Of a stretch of DNA of 64,000 nucleotides, positions 1-11,525 are shown piece after piece. The position numbers and the translations under genes are program-made. The stretch spans positions 31,810,425-31,874,424 of the forward strand of contig OX457061.1 of assembly GCA_949752795.1 (NCBI GenBank). Direction: 5' to 3'. How positions within the stretch are numbered: position 1 is the stretch's first letter; every line of letters starts with the position of its first letter. Below the pieces are notes generated by a model that was not told the DNA's origin, made no database searches, and saw nothing but the letters and a program-made list of their open reading frames with translations. Origin of the DNA: Hyperoodon ampullatus (Eukaryota > Chordata > Mammalia > Artiodactyla > Ziphiidae).

Positions 1-1039
1 AAAGAGCTAAAATTTACTTTTGTGGCTAAGTTGGCTCATTCTCTTTTGCTCTCTGTCAACTCTGCTTTTCATTAGAAATAAATTTGAAAAATCCAAAAGT
101 GTGTTAATCTGGTTGCTAAGCTCAATTACTGAAAAAGAACAAGTCAAGATCTTCTCGTAAGGAATATTGAGCAAATAAATGGAAACAAAACTTCTTAATG
201 GTGTGGTAGTGGTGGGTGGAGGGAATTCCTTTTTTTTTTTTTTTGTCCTGCAGAGAAGTAAGCAGGGGTGGAAGATGCCATAGTTGAGTATTTGGAAGGT
301 CTTGCCTACAGCTGTGCAGCTAAGTCACGGTTGACAGTGTGAAGGAGTTGTAAGGAGGTAGATTGCATTCATCTGGGGGAGGAATAGCAGATGAGTCATT
401 AATATCATCTGTGTGTTACAATGGGACAAGCTCAAGATCTGGATTTGAAACACTAAATGTGTCACCCTCACCTTACTTTGGTACAGTAATGGAAAAGCCG
501 GATAGAGCTGAGTAGAGAAATGTGGTAGGAAAATAATGGGACATTAGTCCGATTCTTGATTCATCAGCTATTAATAACATGACCTTTCACTGCCTATTAA
601 ACCTTTAGGACTCATACTCCTCGTCAGTGCAATGTTGGAGGGTGACGGAAGGGTTTATAATAAATTATCTCTAATAGCGAATCTAATTTAGAACTTTTCA
701 CCAAATCACCAAAGGAGAGTTCAATTTAATTCCTGTACGTTCACTGCATGTACTGTTCTCCTATGAAATCTTCATGTATAGATGTAAACATACATATCTG
801 GAAATGATGTAGAAGGCATATTATACCCCAGAGCTAATAAGGGTTCACTGATTCTCTGTCTTGCCTCTATGTACCTCAAACATACAATTTCAAACCTTTT
901 GTCCAAACCCATTTCCAATTACTCACCTTCAGGCATTTCCCATCTCAGGCAATTCTCACAATTGTCTGAAAATATCGGGCATATTTTCACCTCTGTCTCT
1001 TGACTTGTTTTCTTAGAAAGTTCTGTAGCTCAGTGATGC
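1..1039. other. Unassigned non-coding DNA
   Basis: I see no gene and no repeat that I can name with confidence. There is a run of T at 230-244. The stretch 550-660 faintly resembles a MIR core (tracts like ctcctcgtcagtgcaatg) but is too weak to call. Confidence 0.5.
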
Positions 1040-1310
1040 CCATATTCAAATCCAGCCCATCCTTCAAGGTCCATCATACTGGAACTATTTCCATGAGCCA
1101 AACCTGACTACCTCCTCTCTGAAGCTGAGAGGGGTCTCAGCTCTCCTGAAGGCCACCCAGCTCTCTTAACAGCACTTGCCTGTTTGCTGCCTTGCCTTAG
1201 ATTCATCTGTCTAAATATCTGTTTCCTTATTAAAGAGGGACTGGATCTTATTTATGTGTACGTTCCCAGAGCTTATCAGAGTGCTTGGAACATGATGGAC
1301 AACCAGCATC
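1040..1310 (+). repeat. L2 LINE 3'-end fragment
   Basis: The order of tracts matches an L2 3' end: cagcccatccttcaaggtcc, then a run on poorly conserved cct-rich sequence, then agagggactggatcttattt and a tract like cagagcttatcagagtgctt. This is old and diverged. It may be the same L2 insertion as the next fragment or a separate copy. Confidence 0.5.
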
Positions 1311-1379
1311 CTGGTGCAGTAGAATCAGGGAAAGATTGTCTTTTTAAGTAGACACTCATTTAGAGTGAAGGTGTGAGCC

Positions 1380-1800
1380 CTCTCACCAGCACGAGGCTGT
1401 ACATGATCTTTCCCACCTTCTGCTCCAACCATACTGGCCACCTTGCTTTCTGCTGCTGAAGCTGGTCCAAGTCTTTTCCTGCCTTAGGGCATTTGCTTCA
1501 GTTGTTTCCCCTGCCTTCAGGCTCTTCCCCAGATAACAGCAAATCCTTCTTCTCTCTTCCATCAGCTCTCTGCTCGGGGAGGCCTTCTCTGACCACCCTA
1601 TATAAAATGGCAATTTATAGAACTCTCCATTCCTTATCTCTTTCATTTGTCTCCATAGCACTCATGACTGTTTTTCATAATATGTATTTATTTGTTTGCT
1701 AGCCGTTTGTTCCATCAGAATGGAAGGGCAGGAGGGCAGGATTTGTGTTCACTGCTTCCCCCCCACTGCCTAAAACTATGCCTGGTGCATATTAAACCCT
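1380..1800 (+). repeat. L2 LINE 3'-end fragment
   Basis: Well preserved L2 landmarks appear in order: tactggccaccttgctttct, cttagggcatttgcttcagt, ggaggccttctctgaccacc followed by ctatataaaatggcaattta, and the terminal block ending in cctggtgcatatt. L2 is an ancient LINE, fixed before the placental radiation. The short open frames inside it are chance. Confidence 0.75.
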
Positions 1801-1804
1801 GTGG

Positions 1805-2097
1805 GTCCTTCCTCCAGAATCTGCTTATGCTCATGAGCGTGTCTGAGGTTTCTCTAGACTCATGCCAGCTTGAAGTCAATGCTGCTTTCTTGCTTCTGGG
1901 CCCTTACCTCTACTTCCACAGTCTCTCTTCTATACCGTACACCTCAAGTTAAGAACCACTGATCTAGTGGAACAGGAACGTATGAACTACAGCAGTAACC
2001 ATAAGATTCATAATATATATTAAAAGAATGGAGAGAGATAAATAACTGAAGGAAAAATAAGTAAAAGCATATGGTTTTTATAGAGAACCCCATAATC
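1805..2097. other. Unassigned non-coding DNA
   Basis: No recognisable gene, RNA or repeat. It is the pre-insertion flank of the SINE that follows. Confidence 0.5.
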
Positions 2098-2346
2098 AGA
2101 AATAGAGTGTAATGGGGCTTCCCTGGTGGCGCGGTGGTTGAGAGTCCGCCTGCCGATGCAGGGGACGCTGGTTCGTGCCCCGGTCCGGGAGGATCCTACA
2201 TGCCGTGGAGCGGCTGGGCCCGTGGGCCATGGCTGCTGGGCCTGCGCTTCCAGAGCCTGTGCTCCACAACGGGAGAGGCCACAGCAGTGAGAGGCCCGCG
2301 TACCACAAAAAAAAGAAAAAAAAAAAAAAAAGAAATAGAGCATAAT
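2098..2346 (+). mobile_element. CHR-2-type SINE with target-site duplication
   Basis: A tRNA-derived SINE body spans 2114-2330. It begins ggggcttccctggtggcgcg, has an A-box-like tract at 2127-2137 and a B-box-like ggttcgtgccc at 2170-2180 (internal RNA polymerase III promoter), and ends in an A-rich tail at about 2306-2330. It is flanked by a near-perfect duplication, agaaatagagtgtaat at 2098-2113 and agaaatagagcataat at 2331-2346, the mark of L1-driven target-primed insertion. The open frames on both strands here are SINE-derived and not genes. Confidence 0.95.
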
Positions 2347-2349
2347 GAA

Positions 2350-2925
2350 GCCTATTCGTTACTGATAATACATTTTAGTTTAAAAGAGGACTAATAGCTG
2401 GTGGTTAGTTTGGGCACAGTGACTCAAGTGAGACTCAAGGATACATGGAAGCTTTAGTAAGTAGTTTCCATGTTCAAAGCATGCTAGTGACTTCACAGGG
2501 GCTTTATGGAGTCTGCTCTTAAGAAGTTAATGTTAATGATATGGTACATACTTATTTTTTGGTAAGAAATCCTTTGGAATGATCCATTAAACTTTACCTT
2601 GATCTTATAAAGTAATTTAATATGTAAGATTAAAATTGTTCATAGATTCAGTGACAGTTACACCGGGTCCACTTCTTTTAGAATGACCCTAATCTGCACT
2701 CAGACCCATAATTACTTGGAACCACTGGCCTCTTAGTTTCTATTTCTGGCTGATTTTATATGTTTTTGTTTTTTGTTTTTTCCATAAAAATCTGAAACAG
2801 GTTGCAACCTGATCAGATGGGCCATATTTGGCTGTTGGGTACTCATATTGTAAAACACAAGTGATAAAGGCTTTGAAGAGATAAGATGCATGGGTGAAGG
2901 AGAGAGAAAGGGAGAAGACGACTTT
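2350..2925. other. Unassigned non-coding DNA
   Basis: AT-rich sequence with T-rich tracts near 2765-2782. No gene or repeat I can name. Confidence 0.45.
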
Positions 2926-2929
2926 TAAG

Positions 2930-3060
2930 TCTATTTATTGAACACGTATTTATTGAGCATCTTCTATGTACCAGCACTGCCTGGGTACTAAGCATATAAA
3001 GATAATTGAGGCATATTTCCTGTCCTTGTCTAGATTTTGAGCCTATATGATGGAGAAACA
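2930..3060 (-). repeat. L2-like fragment, antisense
   Basis: The tract ttattgaacacgtatttatt gagcatcttctatgtaccag matches the antisense 3' end of L2. The copy is short. A 129-codon open frame on the minus strand runs through and past it and has no other support. Confidence 0.45.
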
Positions 3061-3064
3061 AAGA

Positions 3065-4015
3065 AGAAAGCAAAGAACACCGAGTAGAGAAAAGATTACA
3101 GGTTAAGACTTCGGCTTGTTGAATTTGAGATGAAAGCAATACATCCAAATGGTCTTTACCGTGCTTTTGATATGAGTCGAAAAGTCTAAGTTTTGTGGGG
3201 AAAATGCAGTGAATAAAAAGATAGACCAGCATGACATGGATGTGAAAAGTCTGTTTTCTATTGGGAAGTATACATTTGATACTTTATGGATGAGAGAAGG
3301 GTTTTTCTTTTTTTTTTTTTTTCCTTTTTCCTAATTTAAGTTAGGACTTCTTGCCAAGTTTCTGCTTAGGAATTTTGAACTGAACTTCAAATGTTTAGAG
3401 GCTTCTGTTTTAAACACATTTGGAGTTGTGGCTTCTTGTTCAAGGAAGAAACCCCTTCAAGTACATCAAAGAGCTGTGAAAAAAGATACAGTGTGTTGAC
3501 AATTTTTGCAAGGGCATCAAAACCAGAAAAATTTCTCTGCTGTACACACATATTTCAAAGTTAGGGGGACGGTTTCTGGTGAGAGTCTTCTGTTGCTGTA
3601 TTAAACCCCCAATACTTGGGAAATAACACATTCGTTGTACCTAAAATATGACTTGGCTCACCTAGCAATTTCAAGCCAAGGTCTAGAAGATGTTTTCTCT
3701 GGTGGGTAACCTTTAAATAAATTGTGAGGCTTCTCATTGCTCGGCCCAAGTCAGAAGAGTCAGGAAACAGGATCAGGGGGAGGAATCTTCCCAAAACGTC
3801 ACAAGCCATTTGACCCAGAGCCTTGGAGAAACTGCTTACAAATTCAAGTTAAATCATAGTGGGCAGGATCTCGTGGGGGGATGATGGAAGAAGATGGCCT
3901 GTGTTGGTTCAAGACCCATTTTACTCCTTCATCCTTGATGACCTGGTAAAAGCAGGTACGGAATAAAATCCACACCTTCAAGGGATAAACCACTATTAAA
4001 TTCTTGGTAGAGGAG
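3065..4015. other. Unassigned non-coding DNA
   Basis: Contains a T-rich tract at 3305-3332. No gene or nameable repeat. Confidence 0.45.
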
Positions 4016-4019
4016 CCCG

Positions 4020-4230
4020 GGCATCATGTTCACAAAGATGGGGTCTGGAGCCCCAGCTCCATCACTTGGTATCTGGGAAGGTTTCCCTGACCTCCTGAAG
4101 CCTCTGTTTTCTCATTTGGAAAATGGAAGCAATAATGCCAGCATTTCCAGGTTGTTGCTTGAATGAATGAATGTTGGATATAAAGTGCCTAGCAGATTAC
4201 TTGATGCTTAGAAAGAGCTCAATAAATGCC
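4020..4230 (+). repeat. MIR SINE
   Basis: Shows MIR order: gtctggagccccagctccat, a core with cctctgttttctcatttgga, and a tail with agaaagagctcaataaatgc. MIR is an ancient tRNA-derived SINE. Confidence 0.7.
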
Positions 4231-4349
4231 ACCCCACTCCCACCTCCCTTTGTTCTTTCCCTTGAGGGGAATAAAATCATCTTAGGCCTAGTTTAGGTTA
4301 AAATGAGGATGTCAAATTAAGAAATCAAGGAGGCAGTGATTTTGTATGC

Positions 4350-4450
4350 CTGTTCCAGCACTGTGACCACTAGCGATGTGACCTGAGGCAAGTCACTTAA
4401 TCTCTCTCACCTCCGTTTTCTCCCCTACAAATGAAGTTAACAAATGCTTG
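4350..4450 (+). repeat. MIR SINE fragment
   Basis: The central MIR core is present, with gatgtgacctgaggcaagtc acttaatctctctcacctcc. Both ends are lost. Confidence 0.65.
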
Positions 4451-4502
4451 TAAATTAGAATAAAAGATCAGGTTAAACTCCTAGGCAGGAAAGCAAATGG
4501 TC

Positions 4503-4736
4503 AAGAAGGTTGGCTCTAGAGTTAGGCTTCCTAAATTCCAGCCTGGGCTCCAAAACTTACTTGCTCTATGACTTTGGCCTAGTTACCAAAGATCATTGTG
4601 TCTCAGTTTCCTTATCTGCTAAATAGAGATAATAATAGTTTATGCCCCATAGATATGAAGAGTAAATCAGAGAATGCATGTAAAACATTTAGCATATGCC
4701 TGGCACATAGTAAGTGCTCAATATGTACCTTTATTA
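4503..4736 (+). repeat. MIR SINE, nearly full length
   Basis: All MIR blocks are in order: ggctctagagttaggcttcc, tctatgactttggcctagtt, tgtctcagtttccttatctg, and gcctggcacatagtaagtgc near the end. It is the third MIR in the same orientation within about 700 bases. Confidence 0.8.
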
Positions 4737-4739
4737 TCT

Positions 4740-5935
4740 CAAGAGAACTCTGGTGGAAAGCTTGTGGCTTGTGACCAAAGAGTAAAGATAGAATTAGTAG
4801 GGAAAGCTTAAAGTGTGATTTCGAACGACTCCAGCCTAGAAAGCCTGAATAGACCTTTCAGATTTTGGTTCTCTAGTGGAGTATAGCCTACTGGGTTGTG
4901 TTTGGGAACAGCAACGACTTATATTGTTAACAGAACAGCTCATTCCTCTCAGCCTCTCTCTATGGAGCCGACCTTCTTGAAACAGATGGGCCTCCAATCA
5001 GGATCCTTTGGAAGAGTGTTGGGATTGCCCTAGTTTGGAGTAGTTTATCTACAGCTTAAGAAACCTGCCCTACAATAATCACCAAGACTTTCAAGCCCCG
5101 ACAGTATAGAGGATCTCAATTTAATACTGTTGTTGAGTAACCGAAGTATGAAATACTCTGGTTCCAGTTCTGTTGCCCAAATAAACTTACATGGAGTTCA
5201 AACCTGAGCAGTTAAGCAGTAAGAGTTGCTAGCCGTGTCCCCTTGTGTAGCCTTACTAAGGGCGGTGGTGATGTCCTCGGCATTGCTGTGAGTGACGAAT
5301 CCAATTCATTGCAGTTTCCTGCTTGCTGCTGTCTAGACTCTCTCTATAAAGGCGTTCCAAGGAAGGAAATGGCCACCTGCAGTGTGACCAGAGAAAAGAG
5401 GGCATAATCAGGGCCAGAGCGAGTCCTTTAGAAGACTTCTGTGCTAAAAATATGTGTCCCACCTCCACCGCCACCACTATTCCCCACATTTATATGCAAT
5501 GGAAAACAAAGGTAAATTATAAAATAAGTGTATCCAAATCCAACAAAGTTCTGATTTTTCCATGATGATTTTAAAATGTGTCTACACGTACTTTTTAAAA
5601 AATCCCTGCTTTTTTGGTGCTCAGAGCACGTGTTAGTTTGCCATTCATCATCAAGCCCTAGCTGATTATCCTGGTGACCCTGATCTTGGGATCACCATCC
5701 AGAGAGAGTGTGTGAGGTATCTGGGAGGCGATTATCCCTCTGATAAAAGACTATAATTAACTAAGTGGGTGGATCATTTGTTAAGTGTGTGCTTTTCCCA
5801 AAGGAAGGTCAGAGATGGTATGAAATAGGGGTGACATCTCCCTATGAGTACAAGTCCTTGGCAGAAACCCAAGACTTTGGAGTGAGCACACGTTAGTTCA
5901 GGACTCTGGATTTTGGAATTAACCTCTTAACTGGT
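4740..5935. other. Unassigned non-coding DNA
   Basis: No gene, RNA or repeat that I can name. Short open frames here show no domain. Confidence 0.45.
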
Positions 5936-5939
5936 TTCC

Positions 5940-6538
5940 TTTACCCTAGTCTTTCTTACTTCCAATAGACTACATTGTTGCCGGAGTGATCTCTTTAAAA
6001 AAATGTGACCACGATAGTCCTCTGTTTAGAACACTTTATGTGAATCTCACCATTGCCTACAGAATAAAGATAAACTCCTTTGTACCTCAAGGATCTTTAC
6101 AACATACTTCTTCCCACCTACTGAGTTCCGTCTCTCCCTGTGGCCCCAGCTGACCCTGTGCTGTAGCCACGCACAGACCTCCTTCCTAATCTCTACATTG
6201 TTTCCACTGTTTGCTCCTCTATTCCACTCCATCCAACTGGTACGCTACCCGTCACCTCTCAGAACCCAGCCCCTATGCCCCTTCCTGTGGCCTGGGTTCC
6301 CTGATTCTCCAGACAGACTCACCGTCTCACTTCTTTGTGCCCCACGCACTTGGTTCAATCTCTGTGGTCACACTTCTGCTCTAACCTTTCAGACATGGTG
6401 ATTTACGTGTCTGCATCCTCGTTTTGCAACTGTGAGCTCCTTGAGGGCTGGACCAGGCTTGGTTCATTTGCGTATCTTCATTGACTTTACAATGCCCAGC
6501 ACACAGTAGATGCAAAATAATATTTGCTGAATAAATAC
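5940..6538 (+). repeat. L2 LINE fragment
   Basis: Matches L2: cctacagaataaagataaac tcctttgtacctcaaggatc, tggccccagctgaccctgtg, and the end block gagctccttgagggctggac followed by tgctgaataaatac. It is about 600 bases long and 5' truncated. Confidence 0.75.
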
Positions 6539-6544
6539 AATAAC

Positions 6545-7194
6545 TAGTCATAAACTGGCACTAATACAATAATACCAACCTCCATGAAGGCAGAAACCAT
6601 GTAGCTGGCACTTGGTTGAATGAATGAGTGAGGGAATGAAAAGCTCATAGAGCTGTTGTGAAAATCAAAATGAACACTGTGGAAGCTTTGTGAACCATGT
6701 ATGGCTGGGCCTGGGCAAGAGGCTGTTACTGTGATTGCAATGAGCACAGTCCCCTGGCTTTCACAGCAGTGTGGCCAGGTACAAAGGGCCATAGGAGCCA
6801 GCGCTTAGCTGCCTGACCGTCACCCCAGGTAAGGAAAAGGCAGTGTTCCATTGACTGGACGTGTAATGGGGTGAAAGTGAACCTGCTGCTATTTCTTTCA
6901 CAGCTTGTGAAGGCTGTAATGAAAAGATCTGAGAAACTCTTTTGCCCTAGTCCTGGAAGAAGGGTGTCATAAATGTCCAGTCAGTTCCTGATTGCCACAT
7001 TGGCACAGGGACTCCACAGCAACAAGTCACTGAAACATAGCTAATCAGAAGCACACCTGTTGAAAAAGCAACTTAGCCTCTCTTATTTCTCTAATTGAGT
7101 AGCAAATTAGAATAACAAAAACCACCATTAATGGTACTCTGTCATACATGGCGCAAGAATCTCATTTGATGTCCACCCAAACATAAAAATGAGT
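6545..7194. other. Unassigned non-coding DNA
   Basis: No gene or nameable repeat. The tract gaatgaatgagtgagggaat at 6618-6637 hints at an old L2 or MIR border. Confidence 0.4.
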
Positions 7195-7785
7195 GTATTG
7201 TCATCATTTTAGGGAAAATAGTGCTCAGTCAGGTTAAGAGCTTTTCCCAAAATCACTCTGTGTGTTAGTCAGCTTTCACTGTGTTATACTGAGGTAACAA
7301 ACACCCCCAATGTCTCAATGTCTTGGAACAACAAGCCTTTAATTCTCAATCATATTACATTCCTAGTGCAGTGTCTGAAGGCAGCTTTGGCCCTGCCCTA
7401 TGGGTCTTCTTTATTCCAGAACCCGGACTAGAAAGCAATCCTGATTTGGGGTATATTATTCCCATGGCAGAGAGAAAAGAGCAATGGCTCCCCTCCCAAA
7501 GGCTCTTAAAGTTCCTTTGGATTGTGGCATACATTACTTCGACTCACATTCCATTGGCCAAAGCAAGTCATACGGCCAAGCTTGAAGTCCAGGTCATAGG
7601 AGTGAGGGCTTCCCCCATAGATAGACATCCCAAGTCCCATGGCAATGGACAGGAAGGAATAATTGGGAAGGAATCATTAGGGTCAATAAGAAAACCATCT
7701 AGTAAGTGACAGAGCTGGGTTTAAAACTAAAGTTCTCCCTTATCCACATTCCAAGTTCTTTCCACCATACCAAGTGATCTCTAAT
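7195..7785 (-). repeat. MIR SINE, antisense, split by a later insertion
   Basis: The left part (about 7195-7264) has tcattttagggaaaatagtg and aaaatcactctg. The right part (about 7699-7785) resumes with agtaagtgacagagctgggt. These two blocks are adjacent in antisense MIR, so the 430 bases between them arrived later. Confidence 0.6.
7265..7698 (-). mobile_element. LTR-like insert in a MIR (possibly MaLR)
   Basis: Begins tgtgttagtcagctttcact and carries gaacaacaagcctttaattc, which resembles the antisense end of a MaLR-type LTR. It interrupts a MIR at a position where the MIR should be continuous. I do not see a clear 5-bp target duplication, and the family is uncertain. A 128-codon open frame lies inside it and is not taken as a gene. 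Confidence 0.4.
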
Positions 7786-7789
7786 GGGA

Positions 7790-8990
7790 GCCTCAGTGCA
7801 GATTTATTGACCTTGATGACAGGAGCCCTGAGTAAAACTCCAAGGCTTGATTCCTGCAAGTGCAGGAGAAGGAAGAACTAAGGACCCCATCTTGTCACTT
7901 AACAGAACAGGATTGCAAGTGTGTGTCAGGGAAGTCTTGCACTGTTGTCTGTCAGTGTAATTGGGATGAAAACCCTACTCTCTCTCTGCAGCCCTTATTG
8001 CTCCAGTAAATCTCCCACTGTACCTCCCATTACCCCTCGCTTAAAGCACCGATTATTCCTTTATTAGAGCTCAGCCACAAGTAGGCCATGAATTTTTATG
8101 GCTTTTCCGGATCTCATAAGGCAATGAGACTCATCCATTTAAACACAGTCACTAAAGTCTACCGCAGGTTTATGACCTGATGTAGCATTTCACCGCTGTT
8201 TAAAAAGAAGCCGCACCCACTCATCCCTTCTTGGAGCTTTTCATTTCCTCCTTGAAAGAAAGAAAATTTCAGTTTCCCACTTTCAACCCCCCTAATGGTT
8301 CCCTTGAGATGTGGCCAGGGTGAAATGCCACCGTTGACTAAAATCTGAATGTACCCACTTTGGGCGTCACTTCTACCTGGGGGCGGGGGGGAACCCAAAC
8401 GTCTTCCAGCCTCCTCCAGTTCCATTGGAATGTTTATTCTGTTTGATTAACATGTACCTGCCTTCGGCAGTTTATTCACGAAGCATTAACTGCATAACTA
8501 CTGTATGTCAGATAATGTGCCAGGCATGACGCAGCTTCTGATCATATTGCTGTGGGCTGCCCCTCTGTGAGGAAACGAGGAAAGAGAGAAGACACTGCTG
8601 TTTCTTGAGGGACTTCAAAGCAATTTCATGTACACTGTCTCATTTGACTATGTCTATGACCTTCACCATTGTCCAGGGTTATCTCACCTTGGGCATGGCA
8701 CAGCTGAAAAGTCCTTGAGTTTTGTCTGGAGCCTCAAGAATATGGTTGAGCACTGTTGGTTGTGTGGCTCTGAACCCAGAGCTCAGCTCATGGAGAAAGA
8801 AACACAATCCTCCAAGCAGTTCAATTTCTGAAAATAACCACTGTATTTGCTATTAGCAAACTTCTTCTAAGAACATCCTGCCATCAAATAACTGCTCTTA
8901 GCTTCCACATCATGAGATTGTTTTCCCCTGAGTTTTTCCCCCCATGAATTAGAGATGTTCATTTCCATAGTTACTGGAATTTTCCTTCTG
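7790..8990. other. Unassigned DNA, low repeat density
   Basis: 8470-8540 may be antisense L2 (cataactactgtatgtcagat). The block 8090-8440 is free of recognised repeats and could hold conserved non-coding sequence, but nothing in it decides this. Confidence 0.4.
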
Positions 8991-8994
8991 GATT

Positions 8995-9800
8995 TTCACA
9001 GGTAGTTTTCAACTCAACATGTCTCAAAGCAAATTCACTCTCTCCCACATCAGCTTACTCTTCAATTTGCTCATCTTCTTTTCTTTCTCTCTTGGTCAGT
9101 GTGCAAATCATTTACTCATTCACCTGCATTTGTAAGCTGGGAGACAGCCTTGATTTCTTATTCCCCTTTACCTGCCCCAACCAATCAGTTACTGAGTCCT
9201 GCCTTTCTTGCCTTCTTAGCATCTTTCAAATAAGTAACGTCCACTCCATCACTGCTGCGTCTGTCTCTCCTTACCAGGATTCCTGCAACACCCCCTCCAG
9301 CTGCGGCCTTCGTGCCTCCTCTCACTCTGCTCCTGTCCATCTTAATCAGCATTTCCGGAGTGACCTTTCTACACCCAAATGTATTCATGTCACTCTCCTT
9401 TATAAAGCCTCCATGGGTCCTTCAGTGTGTTCAACAGAAAGGCCTTCCCTTTCAGCACAAAGCAACAAAAGCCTAATTAGAGGCTCCCTACCTCCTACTT
9501 CTGTAATTCCTATCCCTCAAAATGCACCTTATGAACCAGTCCTGTCAACTGACATGGCTATTTCCGGAAATGAGCATCCATTTTTTTCCCCTCACCTATG
9601 CTATACTGCCTCCCTTTGTCCTCCTAGAAGACTTCCACCCACCCCTAAAGATTCAGTTCGAATCTTCTTTGTGAAGAAAAGTGCCTTACGATCTCTAGGC
9701 CAGATAAATCCCTTCCACATTTGGGCTTTCGCAATAACTTGAATTTCACTTAATTTTCCAATTTATCATCTCCTCTCCTAAACTGCCAGCTCAGTAGAAC
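8995..9800 (+). repeat. L2 LINE fragment, long
   Basis: Tracts follow L2 order: ccttgatttcttattcccct, cctgcccc aaccaatcagtt, ccaggattcctgcaacaccc, tttataaagcctccatgggt, and cagctcagtagaacacatac. It holds the longest open frame of the window (216 codons, 9092-9742). That frame shows none of the L2 reverse transcriptase motifs and sits in the non-coding 3' part, so I regard it as chance. Confidence 0.65.
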
Positions 9801-9894
9801 ACATACCATGTCTTATAATAACACCCCTTGTTTTTACTGCTTACTTAGACCTTTCATGTCCTTTGTCTGATTGATCCTCCAACCCTGTCAGATA

Positions 9895-9990
9895 GGCCCC
9901 TATTATCCCATTTTACAGATGACGATCAACTTCAGCTAACGTTTCAAGGTTGTGCAATCAGTAAATGAAAGGCCCAGAGGTCCGAGCCAA
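9895..9990 (-). repeat. MIR SINE fragment, antisense
   Basis: The antisense MIR core is recognisable: ccctattatcccattttaca gatgacgatcaacttcagct, ending near ggcccagaggtccgagcc. Confidence 0.6.
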
Positions 9991-9994
9991 GTGT

Positions 9995-10680
9995 CCCCAC
10001 TGCCATACACTCTTTGCTAATTCACTTCTTTACTGTTTACAATAGCAGCGGCAGCTTTTCCCATGTAGATGGAAGGGACTTAGCAGAGGGCACCTGGCTG
10101 GAAAAGAAGTCTAACCCACTGGCCTTTAAGCTGCATTTGCAAGGCAAGGACAGAGGTTGTGTTTGGATTGTGTTCTACATCATTGTAAATATTGTAATGT
10201 TTTCTGAAGCTATTTTTATCTCATACGTTGTATATGATTGAGAAAATCCAAGTTGCCTATATTGAAAAATTCTATCATCATTGTACTCACCTCTTTTTTT
10301 GGAAGGTTTCAGCCACCAGATGAGAATGTGGGGCTGCGGGGGTGGGTTTGGCCTCTTTGTTGAGGCTGCTCTTAGCCTCAGTGGGCTGCCAGGCATAGAT
10401 TAGAAGCCCAGCCTGAACCTTATCATTGTAGCCAGGCCTGAAATGCTTTTACCAGGGAAATGCCTAGGGTTCTGGCCTCAGGTTGATCGCAGGTGGGTGT
10501 AAGGTGTGTCCACATGAACATTTCTGCATCTGAGGAATGAAATTGCTGCTAGCTTTACTTGTTCCGCTGATCAGTAAGCCCTGGATAAAGACACACACGT
10601 GGCAAATTCCTTCTGGAGTTTAGAACTAAGAAATTGTTTCTTCTAAAGATATGCTAATCTTCCTTTTATCACAACAAGAG
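9995..10680. other. Unassigned non-coding DNA
   Basis: No gene or nameable repeat. Confidence 0.45.
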
Positions 10681-10684
10681 TTAT

Positions 10685-10862
10685 GGAAACCAGTAGGGCC
10701 CAAACCTGGGCTGTGAATCAGAATTACCTGGGAGCATAATAAATACATTGATTCCTCTACCTCATCCCTGGAAATTCTGATTGAGAGACCTGGAGAGGGG
10801 TTGAGGAGTCCATTTTGTGTAGATCAGCTGGATTCCCAAGCCCTCTATGCTGATAAAGCCAC
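10685..10862 (+). mobile_element. MER5A-like hAT-Charlie DNA transposon remnant
   Basis: Reads cagtagggcccaaacctggg, then gaatcagaattacctgggag, then ctggaaattctgattgagag, which is the order in MER5A. The terminal inverted repeat at the right end is eroded. It is non-autonomous and ancient. Confidence 0.6.
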
Positions 10863-10874
10863 TGTTCCCAGCAG

Positions 10875-11525
10875 TAGCCTCTCACATTTTTTTTTAAACT
10901 TTGCGTAGCATTTTATTTCATTTTTTTATCTTTTCTTTTTTTAAGTTTTTCTTTTATTTATTATTTTATTTTATTTTATTTTATTTTATTTATTTATGGC
11001 TGTGTTGGCTCTTCGTTTCTGTGCGAGGGCTTTCTCTAGTTGCGGCAAGTGGGGGCCACTCTAATCGTGGTACGCGGGCCTCTCACTATTGTGGCCTCTC
11101 TTGTTGCGGAGCACAGGCTCCAGACGCGCAGGCTCAGTAATTGTGGCTCACGAGGCTAGTTCCTCCGCGGCATGTGGGATCTTCCCAGACCAGGGCTTGA
11201 ACCCGTGTCCCCTGCATTGGCAGGCAGATTCTCAACCACTGCGCCACCAGGGAAGCCCCTCAGTTTTTATTTTATATTGAAGTATAGTTGATTAACGATG
11301 TCGTGTCAGTTTCAGGTGTACAGCAAAGTGATTCAGTTATATATATACATGTATCTATTCTTTTTCAAATTCTTTTCCCATTTAGGTTATTACAGAATAT
11401 TGAGCAGAGGGAGGAATATTTTGGGAGTTTGGAATTGACATGTACACACTGCTTTATTTAAAATAGATAACCAACAAGGACCTATTCTATAGCACAGGGA
11501 ACTTTACTCTAGCCTCTCACATTTT
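10875..11525 (-). mobile_element. 5'-inverted L1 insertion with target-site duplication
   Basis: A perfect 16-bp duplication, tagcctctcacatttt, sits at 10875-10890 and 11510-11525. Between them the 3' end of an L1 lies in two orientations. 11263 to about 11405 is antisense (attgaagtatagttgattaa through acagaatattgagcag), and about 11406-11508 is sense (gggagtttggaattgacatg through agcacagggaact). That is the signature of twin priming, in which the 5' part of the new copy is inverted. A SINE later entered the T-rich tail. Confidence 0.85.
10944..11275 (-). mobile_element. CHR-type SINE (long form) nested in the L1 tail
   Basis: The body covers about 10958-11260 and is antisense: a T-rich tail on the left, then atggctgtgttggctcttcg, and the head's complement gccaccagggaagcccc on the right. 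The flanks agtttttcttttat (10944-10957) and agtttttattttat (11262-11275) are a target duplication with one mismatch, made inside the L1 tail, so the SINE is younger than the L1. It shares acgcgcaggctcagtaattg with the copy at 52286, so both belong to one subfamily. Confidence 0.88.

Noticed and set aside
2114..2185. Possible tRNA gene at the SINE heads
   Set aside because: A and B boxes are present, but the sequence continues into the SINE body and A tail and does not close a tRNA cloverleaf. The same holds for all twelve SINEs.
2843..3232. 129-codon open frame, - strand
   Set aside because: It overlaps an L2-like fragment and has no domain.
7323..7709. 128-codon open frame, + strand
   Set aside because: It is almost entirely inside the LTR-like insert that splits a MIR.
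9092..9742. 216-codon open frame, + strand
   Set aside because: It lies within L2 3'-region sequence, carries no L2 reverse transcriptase motif and shows no domain.
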